Assembly (NCBI RefSeq): GCF_050624435.1
Contig: NC_134542.1
Coordinates: 107,925,677 to 107,989,676, forward strand
Length of the DNA stretch: 64,000 nucleotides
DNA from: Tenrec ecaudatus
Taxonomy: Eukaryota > Chordata > Mammalia > Afrosoricida > Tenrecidae
Direction of reading: 5' to 3'
This document shows positions 12,060-24,149 of the stretch, in pieces (the stretch's first letter is position 1; the number at the start of each line of letters is the position of its first letter). The notes beneath the pieces are model-generated. The model was not told the origin of the DNA. It saw nothing but the letters and a program-made list of their open reading frames with translations, and did no database searches. Made by a program: the position numbers and the translations under genes.

Positions 12060-12400
12060 AATCACTGCCATTCAGTAACTGCTAAAATTTTCTATTTAGT
12101 AGTCTTATTATTCTTCTTTTTAAATTTGCTTGTTTCTATTTAAGACCATTTAAATTTCATTTACCAATTTTTTTTCATTTTACGTATTCATCCTTTCTGT
12201 AACATATCTATTTTAAATATACCCTGGGAATTTTGTATTTCTCTTTCATGTATTATTTCTTTTTCCATTTGCACCACATTCTGAATGTGAGCACAGCATT
12301 TTCCTTACTATGGTTTTGATTTTCAACAATATAATTTCAAGTTTATTTGCTCATTGCTGCTGATACCTCTCTGATAAAAATGGCAAATCTAAAGTATTGC
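12060..12400 (-). repeat. Possible old L1 remnant
   Basis: T-rich text resembles antisense 3' parts of old L1 elements. Similar text lies at ~10900-11100 on the other side of mariner copy 1, so the mariner may have inserted into it. Weak. Confidence 0.3.
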
Positions 12401-12404
12401 TTTC

Positions 12405-15400
12405 TTTGCTTGGTTGTTGTTGTTTTCAGGTGCCATCAAGTTGTCTCCCAATCACAGCTAACCTTAACACAACAGAACTAAACCCAGCCGGTCCTGTGTC
12501 ATTATCACAACTCTTGTTATATTTAAGAGTCTTGTGGGAGCCACTGTGTCAGTTCATCTTGCGAAGGGCTTCCTCTCTTTTGCTGCTCCTCTGCTTTATC
12601 GAGTTCGGTGTCTTTCTTCAAAGCCTGGTCCCTTCTGCCAACATTTCCAATGTGTATGAAGTAAAGTCTTGCCATTCTTGCCTCTAAACTGAATTCTGCT
12701 CCTTTGAAGACAGATTGGTTTGTTCTTTTGGCAGTCTGGTAATTTCAATATTCTTCAGTGGCACCATTATTCCATGAACCAATTCTTCTTCAGTCTTCCT
12801 CATTTAATGTCCAACTTTCCCATTCATATGAAGGAACTGAAAAGACCATGACTTGGATCTGGCTCACTTTAGTTTCCAAGGTACCATCTTCACTCTTCAA
12901 CTCTCTAAAGGGGTTGATGAAGCAGATTTACCTTTGATCTCTTGGCTGCTGCTTTCATGGGTATTGTTTGTAGATCCAAGCAAGGTAAGATTCTTGATGA
13001 CTTCCATCCTTTCTCTATTTATTGTGATGGTCTTCTTTACATTGCGTTGCAATCCACACCAAAGCCTGCAATCCTGGCTCTTAGCAGCAAGCGCTCACGT
13101 TCTCACCTTTGCAAGCAAGGTTGTAGCCTCGGCATATTGCAAGTTCTAAACCAGCCCTCCTCCAATCCTGATACCACAATCTTCTCTGTGTAATCCAGTT
13201 CCTTTTACTATGTTTTCAGTATAGAGATTGAAATAAGTATAACGAGATGATCCAACCCTGACACACACTGGGTTTGAATTGAAAGCATGCTCGATTACCT
13301 TGTTCTGTTTGCACACTTACCACTTGATGCTGTTCAAGTTTTACACGATCAAAATGAACTTTTTTGGAATTATCATTATTCTCAAGATGCATAGTTTATG
13401 ATTCATAGCCAAATACCTTTGCATAATCAAAATACAAGTAAATATCTTTTTGGTATCCTCTAATTTCAGCCAAGATCCATTTAATGCCAGCAATGATATA
13501 TAATGATATATAACCCTTATTCCATGTCCTGTTTTGAATCTGGCCTGAACCTCTGAGGGCTCCCTGTCAATATAATGCTATAACAACTATTGGAGAATAT
13601 TTAGCAAACTTTTACTTGCACGGGATATCAATGATATTGTTCTATAATTTGCACATCCTATTGCATCATCTGTCTGTGGAATGAGTACAGGTATGAATTT
13701 CTTTCAGTCAGTTGGTCGAGTAGCTGTTTTTCCAAATTCCTTGAGTGAATGGTACCAGTGTTTCATCACCTTGGACAAACATTTCCATGGAATTCCATCA
13801 ATTTGTGGAGCCTTGTACTTAGGTAAAGCATTCAGTGCAGCTTGGACTTCTATCTTTAGCATCATTGATCCTGAATCATATGCTGCCTCTTGAAGTAATT
13901 GAATGTTGACTAGTTTTTTTTTTTTTGGTACAATGACTGTATGTATTCTTTCTATCTTCTTTTGATTATTCCTGTACTGGTCAATATGTTGTCTAGCGAA
14001 TCCTTCAATATTTAAATTTGAATTGTTTCTGTAGTCCTTTCCGTTTAAGATATGCTGAGAATATTCTTCCCTTTGGCTCTTTAAATTCCATGCATGTTTC
14101 ATTATAATATTTTACTGTGTTTTCTTGAGCTGCCCTTTGACATTTTCTGTTCAGTTCTTTGCCTTAGCTACTCTATGATTAAGGGCAAGCTTCCAAATCT
14201 CTTTTGATATTCACTTTGATCTTTTCTTTTTTTAAATCTATTTAATGACCTCTTACCTTCTTCATATCTGATATTCTTGATTTAATTGTACAGCTCATCA
14301 AATTTTCTGTCACTCATGTTCAATGCGTCAAATCTGTTTTTGACTGCTCTCCGTTGTATTTTGGCTCTCAGGGAGTTGTAATTTTCTGCTGCTTTCACCT
14401 AAATTTACATGTGATTGATTGATGGCCTCTTCCTCAGGGTCCATTTCTGGCCTGGATTTTGCTGCTGATATTCAGCTTCTCCATTGCCTCTTCTCAAAAT
14501 GCCATCCATTTGACTCTTGTGTATTCAATCTGGAGAAGCCCACATGGACAGTCACTATGTGTGTTGTTGACAAGATGTATTTGTGTTAAACAAGTTGTTT
14601 GTCTTACAAAATGTTATCAAGTTTTCTCCAGTTACATTCCTATCAACAAAGCTTTTTTTCCAGCTATCATTCATTCCTTTGTTTCCACATTTGAATTCTA
14701 ATCACCAGTAATTATCAGTGTATCTTTATTGCATATTTGATCAATTTCAGATCAAAGCTATTGGTAGAATTCATCAATTTCTTCACAAGGTTCAGTAATT
14801 GGTGCATAAATATGAGTAATAATTTTTGATTGGATTCCTTCATATGAGTATAGATATAATCCTATCTCAGAGCATTGTACTTCAAGATAGATATTGAAAT
14901 GTCCTTTTTTAAACTGTGAATTCAATGCTTTTTCTTGAATCTGTTACTCCTACATAGTAAATCAAATTATTTTTTTGTTTAAAATGGCCAATACAAGTCC
15001 ATTTCAGATCACCCGCTCCTAGAATATTGATATTTATGCATCCCATTTCATTCTTGATGACTTCCAATTTACCTAGTCACATACTGTGTATATTTAAACT
15101 TCCAATTATTCACAGATGTTTGTTTACACTGTTTCTTCCTCTTCTGAGTCCAATCCCATCAGCAAATTAATGTCTGAAAAGCTTTACTTCCATATGGTTT
15201 CCTCCATCCATGTCATTATGATCCACTCTACTTTAAGAAGGCAGTTCTTCCTCGGTCATATTTTGAGTATTTATCTTATTACACCATCTCTGACAATATT
15301 CTGCTACTCTTCATTAAGTTTTTAGTATATGACAATGTTCTGCTATCAGTAAGGGTTTCAGTAGTTAATTCCTCTGTTTATACTGTCTATTCCATCTTTT

Positions 15401-15515
15401 CAGTTTGTTCTTTATCTGGAGGCTCGACTAAAATCTGTTACTTTTGGTGACTCTGCTGGTATTTGAAATAAACAGGATGATAAACTGACAGACAAAATTT
15501 GCTTGAATATATTTC
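12405..15515 (-). mobile_element. Near full-length RTE (BovB-like) LINE, dead
   Basis: Read on the minus strand, the order is 5' region (~15515-15100), apurinic-endonuclease part (~15100-14400), linker (~14400-13900), reverse transcriptase (~13850-12950) and 3' part (~12950-12405). The 3' end abuts a 'ttgttgttgtt' tract at 12413, matching the CAA-type tail of RTE. It is diverged by many substitutions and small indels. The longest surviving frame (13704-14102) covers the linker and the start of the RT. It is one of the most complete copies in the window. Confidence 0.85.
13704..14102 (-). pseudogene. RTE ORF2 remnant, pre-RT region
   Basis: A 132-codon open frame contains a block (PKYKAPQIDGIP) matching the conserved 'KAPGIDGIP' entrance to RTE reverse transcriptase. 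This is followed by a 'KTATRPTD' block. It ends without the catalytic YADD, which lies further 3' in other frames. A remnant of a dead LINE. Confidence 0.75.
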
Positions 15516-16080
15516 CTTAAATATAAGGTCTTGAACTCCATGCCTCTTTGACATATTATTGTTTCTCCTCAAGTACTTCAGGTTGCTTGGTTGTGTGATG
15601 ATACTGCATTATAAAACTCCTATTAAGACAATGGAAAGTGCTAACAGATTTTCTGTCTCATATAATCATGCTGAGAAAGGAAAAAGCAAATAAATGTTAA
15701 TATGCTTAGAACAATTAAAACAGACAAGATTTTTTTTATTACATACAGTTACTCACCTTTAGTCCTAGTTGAAGATAAATGCAAGCCTGGTGGATTTCTC
15801 TCAGCAAAGGTTATAATTGTACACTTAGAATAAGTGTTATTGATCGTGAGGAAATGAGTCCCTGGGCCTGATGATGCAGGACCATGATCTTATGATTCAT
15901 CAGTGTAATGAGAGCAGAGTCCACAAAGACAATGCTCTACCTTCTACTCTGGTGAGTAGTGACTAGGGTAGTAAAACCTTACAAGTGGCCATCTAAGATG
16001 CAATTATTGCTTTCTTCACATCGGAAGCAAAGAAGAGTGAAGAAAAAATATCCAAAACTCAAAGAAGTAAGGGAATAATT
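15515..16080. other. Unassigned DNA
   Basis: No repeat or coding signal recognised. Confidence 0.4.
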
Positions 16081-16084
16081 AGTC

Positions 16085-16530
16085 CTAAAGACCCAAGCCA
16101 TGACATTTTCAATCATCTCATATGAACGTGAATGTTGGTCACTGACTAAGGGAGACTGAAGAAATGCCGATGCATTTGGATTACAGTGCTAGAGGAGAAA
16201 CTTGAAATGGAATGATAAAAGGAAAAACAAACAAATCATGGAAGAAGCGCAGCCTAAGTGCTCCTTAGAGGAGAGGGCAGCGAGTTTTCATTTTATATAC
16301 TATGGGCAAGTTGTCAGGAGAGACCAATATGTAGGAAAGAACATCGTGTGTGGTGAGGTAGAGAGGCAGCGTCAACGGGGAAGCCCTCAAGAAGATGCAT
16401 GGAGCCAGTGGCTGCAGCATCGGGAGGAAGCATGGGAGCTGGTGTGAGGATGGCGCAGGGCGGGGCAGTGTTTAGTTCTGCTGTACATGGGTCACAAGGG
16501 GATGGAACCAACTCCGTGACACCTCACGGA
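16085..16530 (+). mobile_element. RTE LINE, 3' end
   Basis: It begins at the 'acccaagccatgacattttcaatc' region and continues to the terminus with 'agttctgctgtacatggg'. The open frame at 16202-16447 and its antisense shadow are RTE relics. Confidence 0.85.
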
Positions 16531-16799
16531 AGCTCCAAAGACTAATGAGCCACTTCACATCATGCGTTCCCAATTCTAAGACCTGAGAAGAAACAAGTGG
16601 CTGCAGATTATACTGCTGACTGTTCTGAAATGGATCACACTAGATGGTAGTGAATAGAGTGGGAGAAACGTAGGGACCCGAACTCAAAAACGGAACCATC
16701 AGGCTTGCTTCTCAGACAGAGACTGGTGAAACTCCAAGCCTATAACCTTTATTGCCCTGCAGCAATAGAACCCAATACTCCTCCCTGACTCTATTTTTA

Positions 16800-17115
16800 G
16801 CCAAACAATACAGAGAGGCATCTAAGGCGAGTTGTAACCCCAGGAGGAATTTATTCACAATTTGGACCAACCAACCATAAGAGTTCAAAGGGCAGAATTT
16901 TGCCCAGAAATGAAGAGTAAAAGGAAAGATGAGCTAGGAAATTAGGATGGATGGAAACAGTAAACACAGGAAGGAAGTAGAAAAGGCTAGATTCTAGAGA
17001 TTACGATCAGTGTCACACAACAAAATGTGTATGAATTGATGGATGGAAAACCAAATTTTTCTGTAAACTTCCATCCGAATAACAATTGAAATTTTTTTTA
17101 AAAGAAGAAAACTGG
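16800..17115 (+). repeat. Possible L1-family 3' end
   Basis: The segment ends in an A-rich tract near 17090-17115. It resembles a 3' terminal region of another afrotherian retroposon that I recall but cannot name with certainty. Confidence 0.3.
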
Positions 17116-17144
17116 TGTCTTTCTGTTCTTTCTTGGTGCATTTG

Positions 17145-17565
17145 TTCCTAGCACAGCTGTAACAAATTACCTTCAAGTGCGTTGCTTCAAACAACAGAAA
17201 TGCATTTGCTCAAAGTTTGGAAGGCTAGACGCCTGAGTTCAGGGTGTCAGCAGCAACACGTTCTTTCTGAAGGCTCTTGGAGGTGATTATTCCTTCTCTC
17301 TTGTGATCCATGGTAGCCTCTGCGGCTCCGTAACTACAATCCTGCCTCTCTCTTCACGGGGCATATGCCCTCTGTGTTTTGCTCTCTGCCTCTTCTCCTT
17401 TTCTTATAAAGAATACCCACCCTGAAGAGGGCAGAGATCACCCCAAAGGCCTCATCTTAATTTAAGAGATTACATTTGCAAAGACCTTTATTCAAGTGTG
17501 GTCACATTTACAGGTTTGGGGAGTTAGGACTTGAAAGTGCCTTTTGTATGTATGGTGCAGAGGAC
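17145..17565 (-). mobile_element. MLT1 LTR (ERVL-MaLR)
   Basis: Reverse-oriented solo LTR of the old eutherian MLT1 group. Diagnostic blocks are 'gctgtaacaaattacc', 'caacagaaatgcattt', the C/T-rich centre with 'ttctccttttcttataa' and 'gatcaccccaaaggcctcatcttaattt', and 'ggtcacattt'. No internal retroviral sequence is attached. It is placental-wide and old. Confidence 0.8.
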
Positions 17566-17691
17566 CGTAAAAATTCACCCAATCACATTTGTAACACAAA
17601 AACATGCATTACCGTTAGAGTTTATAATATTAAATGATAATATTAAACACTTCCCTATGTTCTGAGTTTCATTTTTTCATATACTGTCCAA

Positions 17692-17872
17692 AAAACCAAA
17701 CTCACTGCCATTGAGTCAATCCTGACTCTTAGTAACTGATGGAACAGGGTAGGATTACCCTGTGAGATCGGAAGATGGTGTCTCTTTTTTTGGCATAAAA
17801 AGCCTCATCTTTCTGCTGGTTTTGAACTGCTCACTTTGAGGTTAACAGCCCACCGAATACCAACTACACTGT
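17692..17872 (-). mobile_element. AfroSINE
   Basis: Reverse AfroSINE. 'accaaactcactgccattga' marks its 3' module and 'aaaagcctcatctttctgctg' the body. It begins the SINE cluster at 17.7-18.7 kb. Confidence 0.85.
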
Positions 17873-18084
17873 GAAGACACTTCATAAACAGTAAAACTGC
17901 CAAATTTGACAGTTTTAATGATACAAAGCAACTCTGCTCTGTAGTGTTATGAAAATTTACCCTAACCTTGACACAATTAACCCAACTGCTATTCAAAATA
18001 AATTCTTCAACACAATCACTTTCATTGGCTTTAAATGTAGCTTTTAAATCATTGAAAAGGTTTTAACCCATTTCTTACAATAAC

Positions 18085-18265
18085 CCACCCCATTCAGAGT
18101 GGTTCCAGCTCACAGCAATGCTATATAATTTTTTAAGACTGTACATCTCTATAGAAATACTTATCTTTCATCTTTCTCCCTCAGAGCAGCTGGTGGGTTT
18201 GAACAGCCCACCTTCATTCTGCTAGCAGCCCAACTTATAATGTGCAACATGACAAAGGCTCCTAA
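18085..18265 (-). mobile_element. AfroSINE, diverged
   Basis: Reverse orientation. The body is recognised from 'tctttctccctcagagcagc' and 'gctagcagcccaac'. It is more diverged than its neighbours. Confidence 0.7.
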
Positions 18266-18267
18266 CC

Positions 18268-18480
18268 AAACTCAGTATTAAACTGACTGCCATCAAGTAT
18301 ATTCTAAGTCAGAGTGAAGCTTTAGGACAGGACAGAATTAGCCCCTTTGCATTACCCAGATGTAAACAGTTCTGGGAGCAGAAAGCCTCGTCTCTCTCCC
18401 GACAAATGGCCGACAGATTCCAACTGCAAACCTTGTGATGAGCAGCGCAGCGTGTGACCCACTATGTCACCAGTACCCCT
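18268..18480 (-). mobile_element. AfroSINE
   Basis: Reverse copy directly abutting the preceding one. 'gttctgggagcagaaagcct' marks the body and 'ccactatgtcaccag' the tRNA-like head. Confidence 0.8.
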
Positions 18481-18496
18481 GTAAGGGCTCCTAAGG

Positions 18497-18690
18497 TCAG
18501 GGAGCCTCGGGGGTGCCATGGTTAAGCACTGGGCTGTGACCCTCAGGGTCAGCAGTTTGAAACTACCAGCAGCTCCACAGGAGAATGACTGGACTTTCTA
18601 CACCTATAAACAGTTACAAGCTCAGAAACCCACAGCCAGACAAGATGAGTCAGTCTTGACTGGATGGTAGAGTCATTTTTGTGAAGACAA
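18497..18690 (+). mobile_element. AfroSINE
   Basis: Forward copy. The head is 'gtgccatggttaagcactgg', followed by 'cagcagctccacaggagaa' and the terminal 'gactggatgg' module. It lies head-to-head with the copy at 18268-18480, making an inverted pair. Confidence 0.85.
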
Positions 18691-18699
18691 GGCAAAATA

Positions 18700-19450
18700 A
18701 GAAGGGCATGTACTTGTTATGATTTATTTACTAATTCAAATTAAAAACAAACATACTTAAGAATGAGTTCTTTGAAATTGGGAGACTGCCTATATAAGAT
18801 AATTCTATACATTTATTAAAATTCCCACATTACTTAAATTGTTACTTTATACTGGCAACATTAATAAAAACTACATTCTTGAGAGATGACCTTAAGGATG
18901 GCTCATGTGAAATCTCTAGATTCGAAGATACAAGATCCTGTTATTTTCATGTTTCCTATGTTTATAATCATTGAATCTTTTCATTTATAAATGGTTTTCA
19001 CTCTTCATTTGTCCTTGAGTACACATGACACATTTCTAAACATGTTTCTTGAACAAAATATAAAGTTTGGAAAATAAGAACAAGTGTCAATGTGATCATC
19101 TCTAAGTCAGTGTTCAGGGACCATTTAGTAGGAGAGATACACACCTATCAAGGATTACCTTGACTTATACCTATAAGAAACATAATGCTTTGCAAAGTTT
19201 TAATTTACTTACAGGCAAATAATAATAACATTTAACAATATCGTATATCTTTCTAAATATGAAGTCATGAAACAAAATTTAAAATGTGTTGTAAAGTGGG
19301 AAACTCTATACAGCACAATTGGTTGTTAATTATATTTATCTTTTTAGTTCCAGCAATAGATTTGTGTGACAAACAAAAACAGAGGGGTATCTTGTGCGTT
19401 CATGGTGACACACACTGTGTTTAGTGCTGGGCATATAACAGGAGACAAAC
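18700..19450. other. Unassigned AT-rich DNA
   Basis: No recognisable feature seen. Confidence 0.4.
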
Positions 19451-19454
19451 AAAA

Positions 19455-19555
19455 GATGTTGCCGTCTCATCAAGGCATACTCATGGAACCACCGTGTGAC
19501 AGAGTGGAATTCTCTTTAGGGTTTCCAGGACGTAATCGTCGCAAAAGGGCATTGT
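19455..19555 (-). mobile_element. AfroSINE fragment
   Basis: Only the 3' half is preserved: 'ccgtgtgacagagtggaatt' and 'agggtttccagg'. It is reverse-oriented and directly precedes an RTE. Confidence 0.65.
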
Positions 19556-19579
19556 GTTCATTGCAAGAAAGTATATTCC

Positions 19580-21300
19580 AAATTCAATCTTGAAGTACCA
19601 TGTTCTTGGGGATAGAACCAGATATTTCCCCTTCAAGGAAATGCAGTCAATGCAGCCAGCATTTAAATTACTGCACCACCCTCAAAAGCTAGTGATGAAG
19701 AAATTAAAGAATTCTACAAAAGCCTTCAGTCGGAAATTGATCAAACATGTAAACAGATTTTAATGCAAAAGTTGGAAACAGAGAGGAAGGAACTGTAGTT
19801 GTAAGAGATAGCCTTGATGATAGAAACCAAGCTGGAGATCACAAGATAGAGTTTTGTAAGAGCAACAATTTGTTCATAGCAAACACCCTTTCAACAGCAC
19901 AAAAGGTGACTATACAGATGGATTTCTCCAGGTGGAATGCACAGAAATCAAGTAGACGACATCTGTGGGAAGACACAACGGAGAAGCTCGATATCAGCAG
20001 CTAAAACAGGCCAGGGACTGACTGTGGAGCAAACCATCAATTGCTCACATGTATGTTCGGGTTTTGTCTTGAAGGAAATTAGTCTTGAGTCTCTCCCCAC
20101 TGGATTTTGAGAACATCTCAAGAACAGATTTGCTGCATGAGGCACTAATGATAGAAAACCCAATGAGCTGTGAGAGGCCATCAAGAACATCATTAACAAA
20201 GAAAACAAAAGTTCACTTAAAAGACTGGAAAGAAAGAATATCGTAGTGGATGTTAGAAGAGATTCCATCTTCCATTAATGATATCTGCACCATTCAATGT
20301 TTTGTCTATAGAAGTTTTAAATATTGCAACTAGAGGCTTGGATTTTTCTTTATTTCTTTCTGTTTAAGACATGCCAAGTGTGCTCTTTCTGTTTGGTTGG
20401 AAGGAATACACAGAATCACTATAAACTAACAAACAAAAACTAGTCAACACTTCACCATTTCAGGAGGTAGCATATGGGCAATAACCAATTATGCTGAAGG
20501 GAAAAGTCCAAGATTCACTGAAAGCGTTAGCCAGAATCAAGGCTCTAGGAATTGACGAATTACCCATCAGGCTGATGAAGCACTGGGAGCACTTATACAC
20601 GTATGCCAGGAAATTTTAAAGTTAGCTAATGTTCTACCTGACTGGCAGAGATCCACACTGTCTCCATAGCAAAGGCAGGTGACCCAACAGAACGTTTGAA
20701 TTGAAGAACCTTATCATTGACAGCACACGGAAGTAAACTTCTGCGGGAGAGCCTGCGTCGACGTTTGCAGCAGCGCTTTGAGATGGAGCTGCCAGACGTT
20801 CAGGCTGGATCCAGAAAAGGACAGGGACAAGGAGGTCATCGCTGATGTCAAGTGGTTCTTGGCTGAAAACAGAGTGTACCATAAAGATGCTGACTTATGT
20901 TTCATTGATGACACAAAGGCATTCAAAAGTGTGGATCTTAACAAACTATAGGAAACTTTGGGGAGAGTGGGAATCCCAGAACACCTCGTTGTGCTCGTGA
21001 AGAACTTGTGCATGGCTCAAGAGGCAGGTTTTTGTTTGTAACAGAGCAAGAAAATAATGCATGGTTTAAAATGTGGAGAGGAATAAACAGAGAATCTGGC
21101 TTATACGAATAAGAAGGCCACATCAGGATTGGTGCTAGGTTTATTTACAACCTGCTACATGCAGATGGCACAATCTTGCTTGCTGAAAGTGAGGAGGACT
21201 TGACATTTGCTGATGGAGTTCAAGAGATGCAGTCTTCAGCATGGATTACAATTCCATGTAAAGATGACCAAAATCCTCACAACTGGACTAGTGGAGCTCC
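19580..21300 (+). mobile_element. RTE LINE with internal inversion
   Basis: The plus-strand RTE covers the endonuclease part (~19580-19920), linker (~19920-20265) and reverse transcriptase (~20440-21295). Bases 20265-20400 are in reverse orientation relative to both flanks, and about 130 bp of expected linker is missing beside them. The YADD region (~21160-21175) reads 'cagatggcac', so the motif is damaged. The 3' third is absent; a polypyrimidine tract follows. No intact ORF remains. Confidence 0.85.
20265..20400 (-). other. Inverted block inside an RTE LINE
   Basis: This 136-bp block corresponds to the linker upstream of the RT, but on the opposite strand. It starts 'ccatcttcc' and ends 'tttggttgg', and is followed directly by 'aaggaatacacagaatc', which resumes the plus orientation exactly where the consensus order continues. 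The left junction also lacks linker sequence. Confidence 0.75.
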
Positions 21301-21339
21301 TTGGCTGGAAAAGGGTGCTATTCATACCAGATGTCCTGC

Positions 21340-21480
21340 CCTCACAGTGGGGTTGTTCTTTTTAACTCCTTGTTTGTCTATCTTCTTCTTCCTTTCCTTT
21401 TTAAAAAAATTACTTCTTTCCTATGCTTTTCCTGTTTCTCTTTTCTTCGGTTTTTCTTTCATCCCTTTATTAAAAAAAAA
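21340..21480. repeat. Polypyrimidine tract and A/T runs
   Basis: A C/T-rich stretch with T-runs ends in an 11-12 base A-run at about 21472-21482. It separates a plus-strand RTE from minus-strand RTE pieces. Confidence 0.6.
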
Positions 21481-21484
21481 AAGA

Positions 21485-21850
21485 AAATACTATGGCTTGG
21501 ATCAGATGCATGTTAGTCCTCAAAGTAACGTCCTTGCTTTTCAATTCTCTAAAGAAGTCTTATGCAGCAGATTTATCGAATGCAATGTATCTTTTGATCT
21601 CTTAACTTCTGCTTCCCTTAGCATTGATCTTGGATCCAAGTAAGACAAAATCCTTGGCAGTTTCAACCTTTTCTCCACTTACCGTGATGTTATCCATTGA
21701 TCCAGTCGTGAGGACTTGGATTTTCTTTACATTCAGTTGTAATCTATACTGAAAGGTGCGATCCTTGTTCTTCATCAGCAAGAGCTTCAAAGCCTTCCTC
21801 AATTTCAGCAAGCAAGGTTGTGTCATCTGAATATGACATGCATTTGAGAT
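21485..21850 (-). mobile_element. RTE LINE fragment, tandem unit 1
   Basis: A minus-strand RTE segment spans the reverse transcriptase 3' part. Diagnostic text is 'ggatccaagtaagacaaaat', 'ttctccacttaccgtgatgt' and 'agcaagcaaggttgtgtcat'. It begins at the same element position as the adjoining unit 2. Confidence 0.85.
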
Positions 21851-21854
21851 GATT

Positions 21855-22275
21855 AAAAATGCCATGGCTTGAGCCAGGTGTACCTCAATCGTCAAAGTGA
21901 CACCTTTGCTTTCTAATACGTGAAAGAGGTCTTCTGCAGCAGACATGCCATTTGTCATGTGAGTACTAACTGCTGCTTCCATGAGTGTTGACTATGGATC
22001 TAAAGGAAAGGAAATCTTTGGCAACTTTAAACCTTTCTCTATTTGTCATAATGTTGTCGATCTGTCCACTTGTGAGGGATTTTAGTTTCTTTGTGTCAAG
22101 AGGTCCAGTCTCACTTCTTCAGCAGCAAATGCTTCAATTTCTCTTCACTGTCAGCAATCACGCTTGTGTTGTCTCTATGATCCAGGTGGTTAGTGAACCT
22201 CCCTCCCGTTCTGAGGGGTGTGTCTATCCATCTTCTCAAATATTTGCTCAGAATACCAGTTGAACACATATTGGC
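21855..22275 (-). mobile_element. RTE LINE fragment, tandem unit 2
   Basis: A second minus-strand RTE segment starts at the same consensus position ('atgccatggcttgagcc') as unit 1. It extends slightly further toward the 5' side, to 'atttgctcagaataccag'. The two units differ considerably, so duplication or insertion was ancient. Confidence 0.85.
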
Positions 22276-22279
22276 TTTC

Positions 22280-23735
22280 AGAAAATGTGGCTTTTCCTAT
22301 TTGGTCCTATGAGTATACATTTAAATGTTTTACCTGAAAACAGCAGTTGTAAACATCTATTGGGTGACTACTGATGGCACTGATTTCCATGTGGCACCAC
22401 CCTGATGGGCATATCAGCATGGCAGGAGCAATCTCAGGGCTAGATCTCAGGAGTCGGCTGGAGCCTTGTGTCCCTATGGCTCACAGACATGTACCAGGGA
22501 CACATCCAGGGACCCTTGAAGTAGTGTAAAATAGAAAAGATACTGGTGTTGAAGGCAGGTTTTAACACTTCTTAACAGTGTAACTGTGAGAAAACAATCA
22601 CCATCAGTGTCATGCTTACTACCCCCCGCACCTCCAAATAGGAAGATATAGCTACATACAATAAGCTCATTGGGTCTTCATGAAGATAGCATGGCATACA
22701 GGAAGTAAAACACTTAATCAGTTTTTAATATATTCTTTTCCTGACTCTCCTGATAAATATATAGATCAAGGTGCTAGGCGGTTCAGGAGCTTCCTACAGT
22801 CACCAGCTACTGATTTATTGATGTGCTTCCCAACATTGAAAAAGAATTAGAGAAAAAGGTTACAAAGGCATAGAGAATTTAGTTACAAAGAACTGGTATC
22901 TGGGGTGAATTGTTACATCTTCCAGCAAGGAAATTCCTTCTTATCTAGCACCCAACTGTCTTTTGCAGGCTTCCCAGATGCGACTAGGATGCAAAAGTAT
23001 TGCATAGAAGAGAGCTGCTCAGAACGGAAAAAGCATCCCTGCCTCACTGCCCCTCGCCCCGTTAGCATTCGTTCTCACAGCTCATAATGTGTCTGCAGCT
23101 TATGACCCATTTCATATAAAAAATCTCAGCACTAATTCTCCCCTGGTGTAGGCAGAAAAACATACAGTTCTGTTTAAGCATCATCTTAAGTAAATTATGT
23201 GTAGAAGTGTGATTTGTAGAATCATAGTACTTAGTAATTAGTGTAAATAGGGATCATGTCATAACTATCAAACATAATTAAATTATGCAAAACATCGATA
23301 AAATCCTATATTTTTACAGGAAAAAAATATTAGATAACTCTAAAATTATATTCTGAAACAAAGTCAGTAGGAGAACATTGTGCCATACGTCTAGGTAAGG
23401 ACTATTATTGGGAATTATACTGTTGTGTGTGTATGTGTATGTGAGTGTGTTTTAAGGAAATTTTAAGATTATGGGAAACATGCTCACGCTCTTTCCAAAG
23501 CAATCAACTCTTTATTTGTTTTCTTCCTGTTTATATGGTGTTTGTCTCAAGAGTAGAAAGTTAGGTAGAGGGACATAATTCAAATGTACTAACTACAGTA
23601 ACCCTTTTATGAAATATGACATATAAATAAATACCATACAACGGGGGAACCATTACAGATGAGAGGAAACTGCAGGGTCAGTGAGAAGTGAGCATTGACT
23701 CCATGACAAGGAGTTTATTTATTTTTAATGTGGCC
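22280..23735. other. Unassigned DNA
   Basis: It contains a short TG-rich tract near 23425-23455. No repeat family or exon recognised. Confidence 0.35.
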
Positions 23736-23737
23736 TA

Positions 23738-23915
23738 AGGAAGCGTTAGGTGGTGCAGTGGTTACATGTGCAATTGCTGATTGAAGTTTCTTGTTGGAAC
23801 CAACCCTGGGGTGGCAAGGAAGAAAGTCCTGGCGGTGCGATTCCGCAAGGTCACAGTGTGGGCAGCGCAGCTCTTTTTCACAGAGCACTGGATGGCCAGG
23901 AGTCACAAGCCAGTG
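23738..23915 (+). mobile_element. AfroSINE-like SINE
   Basis: The tRNA-derived head 'ggtggtgcagtggttacatg' is clear; the body is diverged. No obvious target duplication. Confidence 0.6.
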
Positions 23916-24149
23916 AAGCTTATATGCTCCTAGGATTCCCGCATGGCAGGATAACTAAAAGCAATGTGTCATTCCATGTTAGATTCTTGAATAGGTAAAC
24001 ACAATTTATCTAAAACACATAGACTCAACGTGAATATAATGACAGTAAGGATTTAGAAAATAAGAGTCCAAAAAGCTCTTTAAAAAATGATCATAGTCAC
24101 ATTTCTTCATTTGAGTACAAGCTGCGTGCTTTATAGGAAAGCTTGATGC

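Noticed and set aside
21176..21643. 155-codon plus-strand open frame
   Set aside because: It runs from an RTE fragment through a polypyrimidine tract into an opposite-strand RTE. A composite accident, not a gene.
23425..23455. TG-rich tract as a microsatellite
   Set aside because: It is too short and interrupted to list as a separate repeat.
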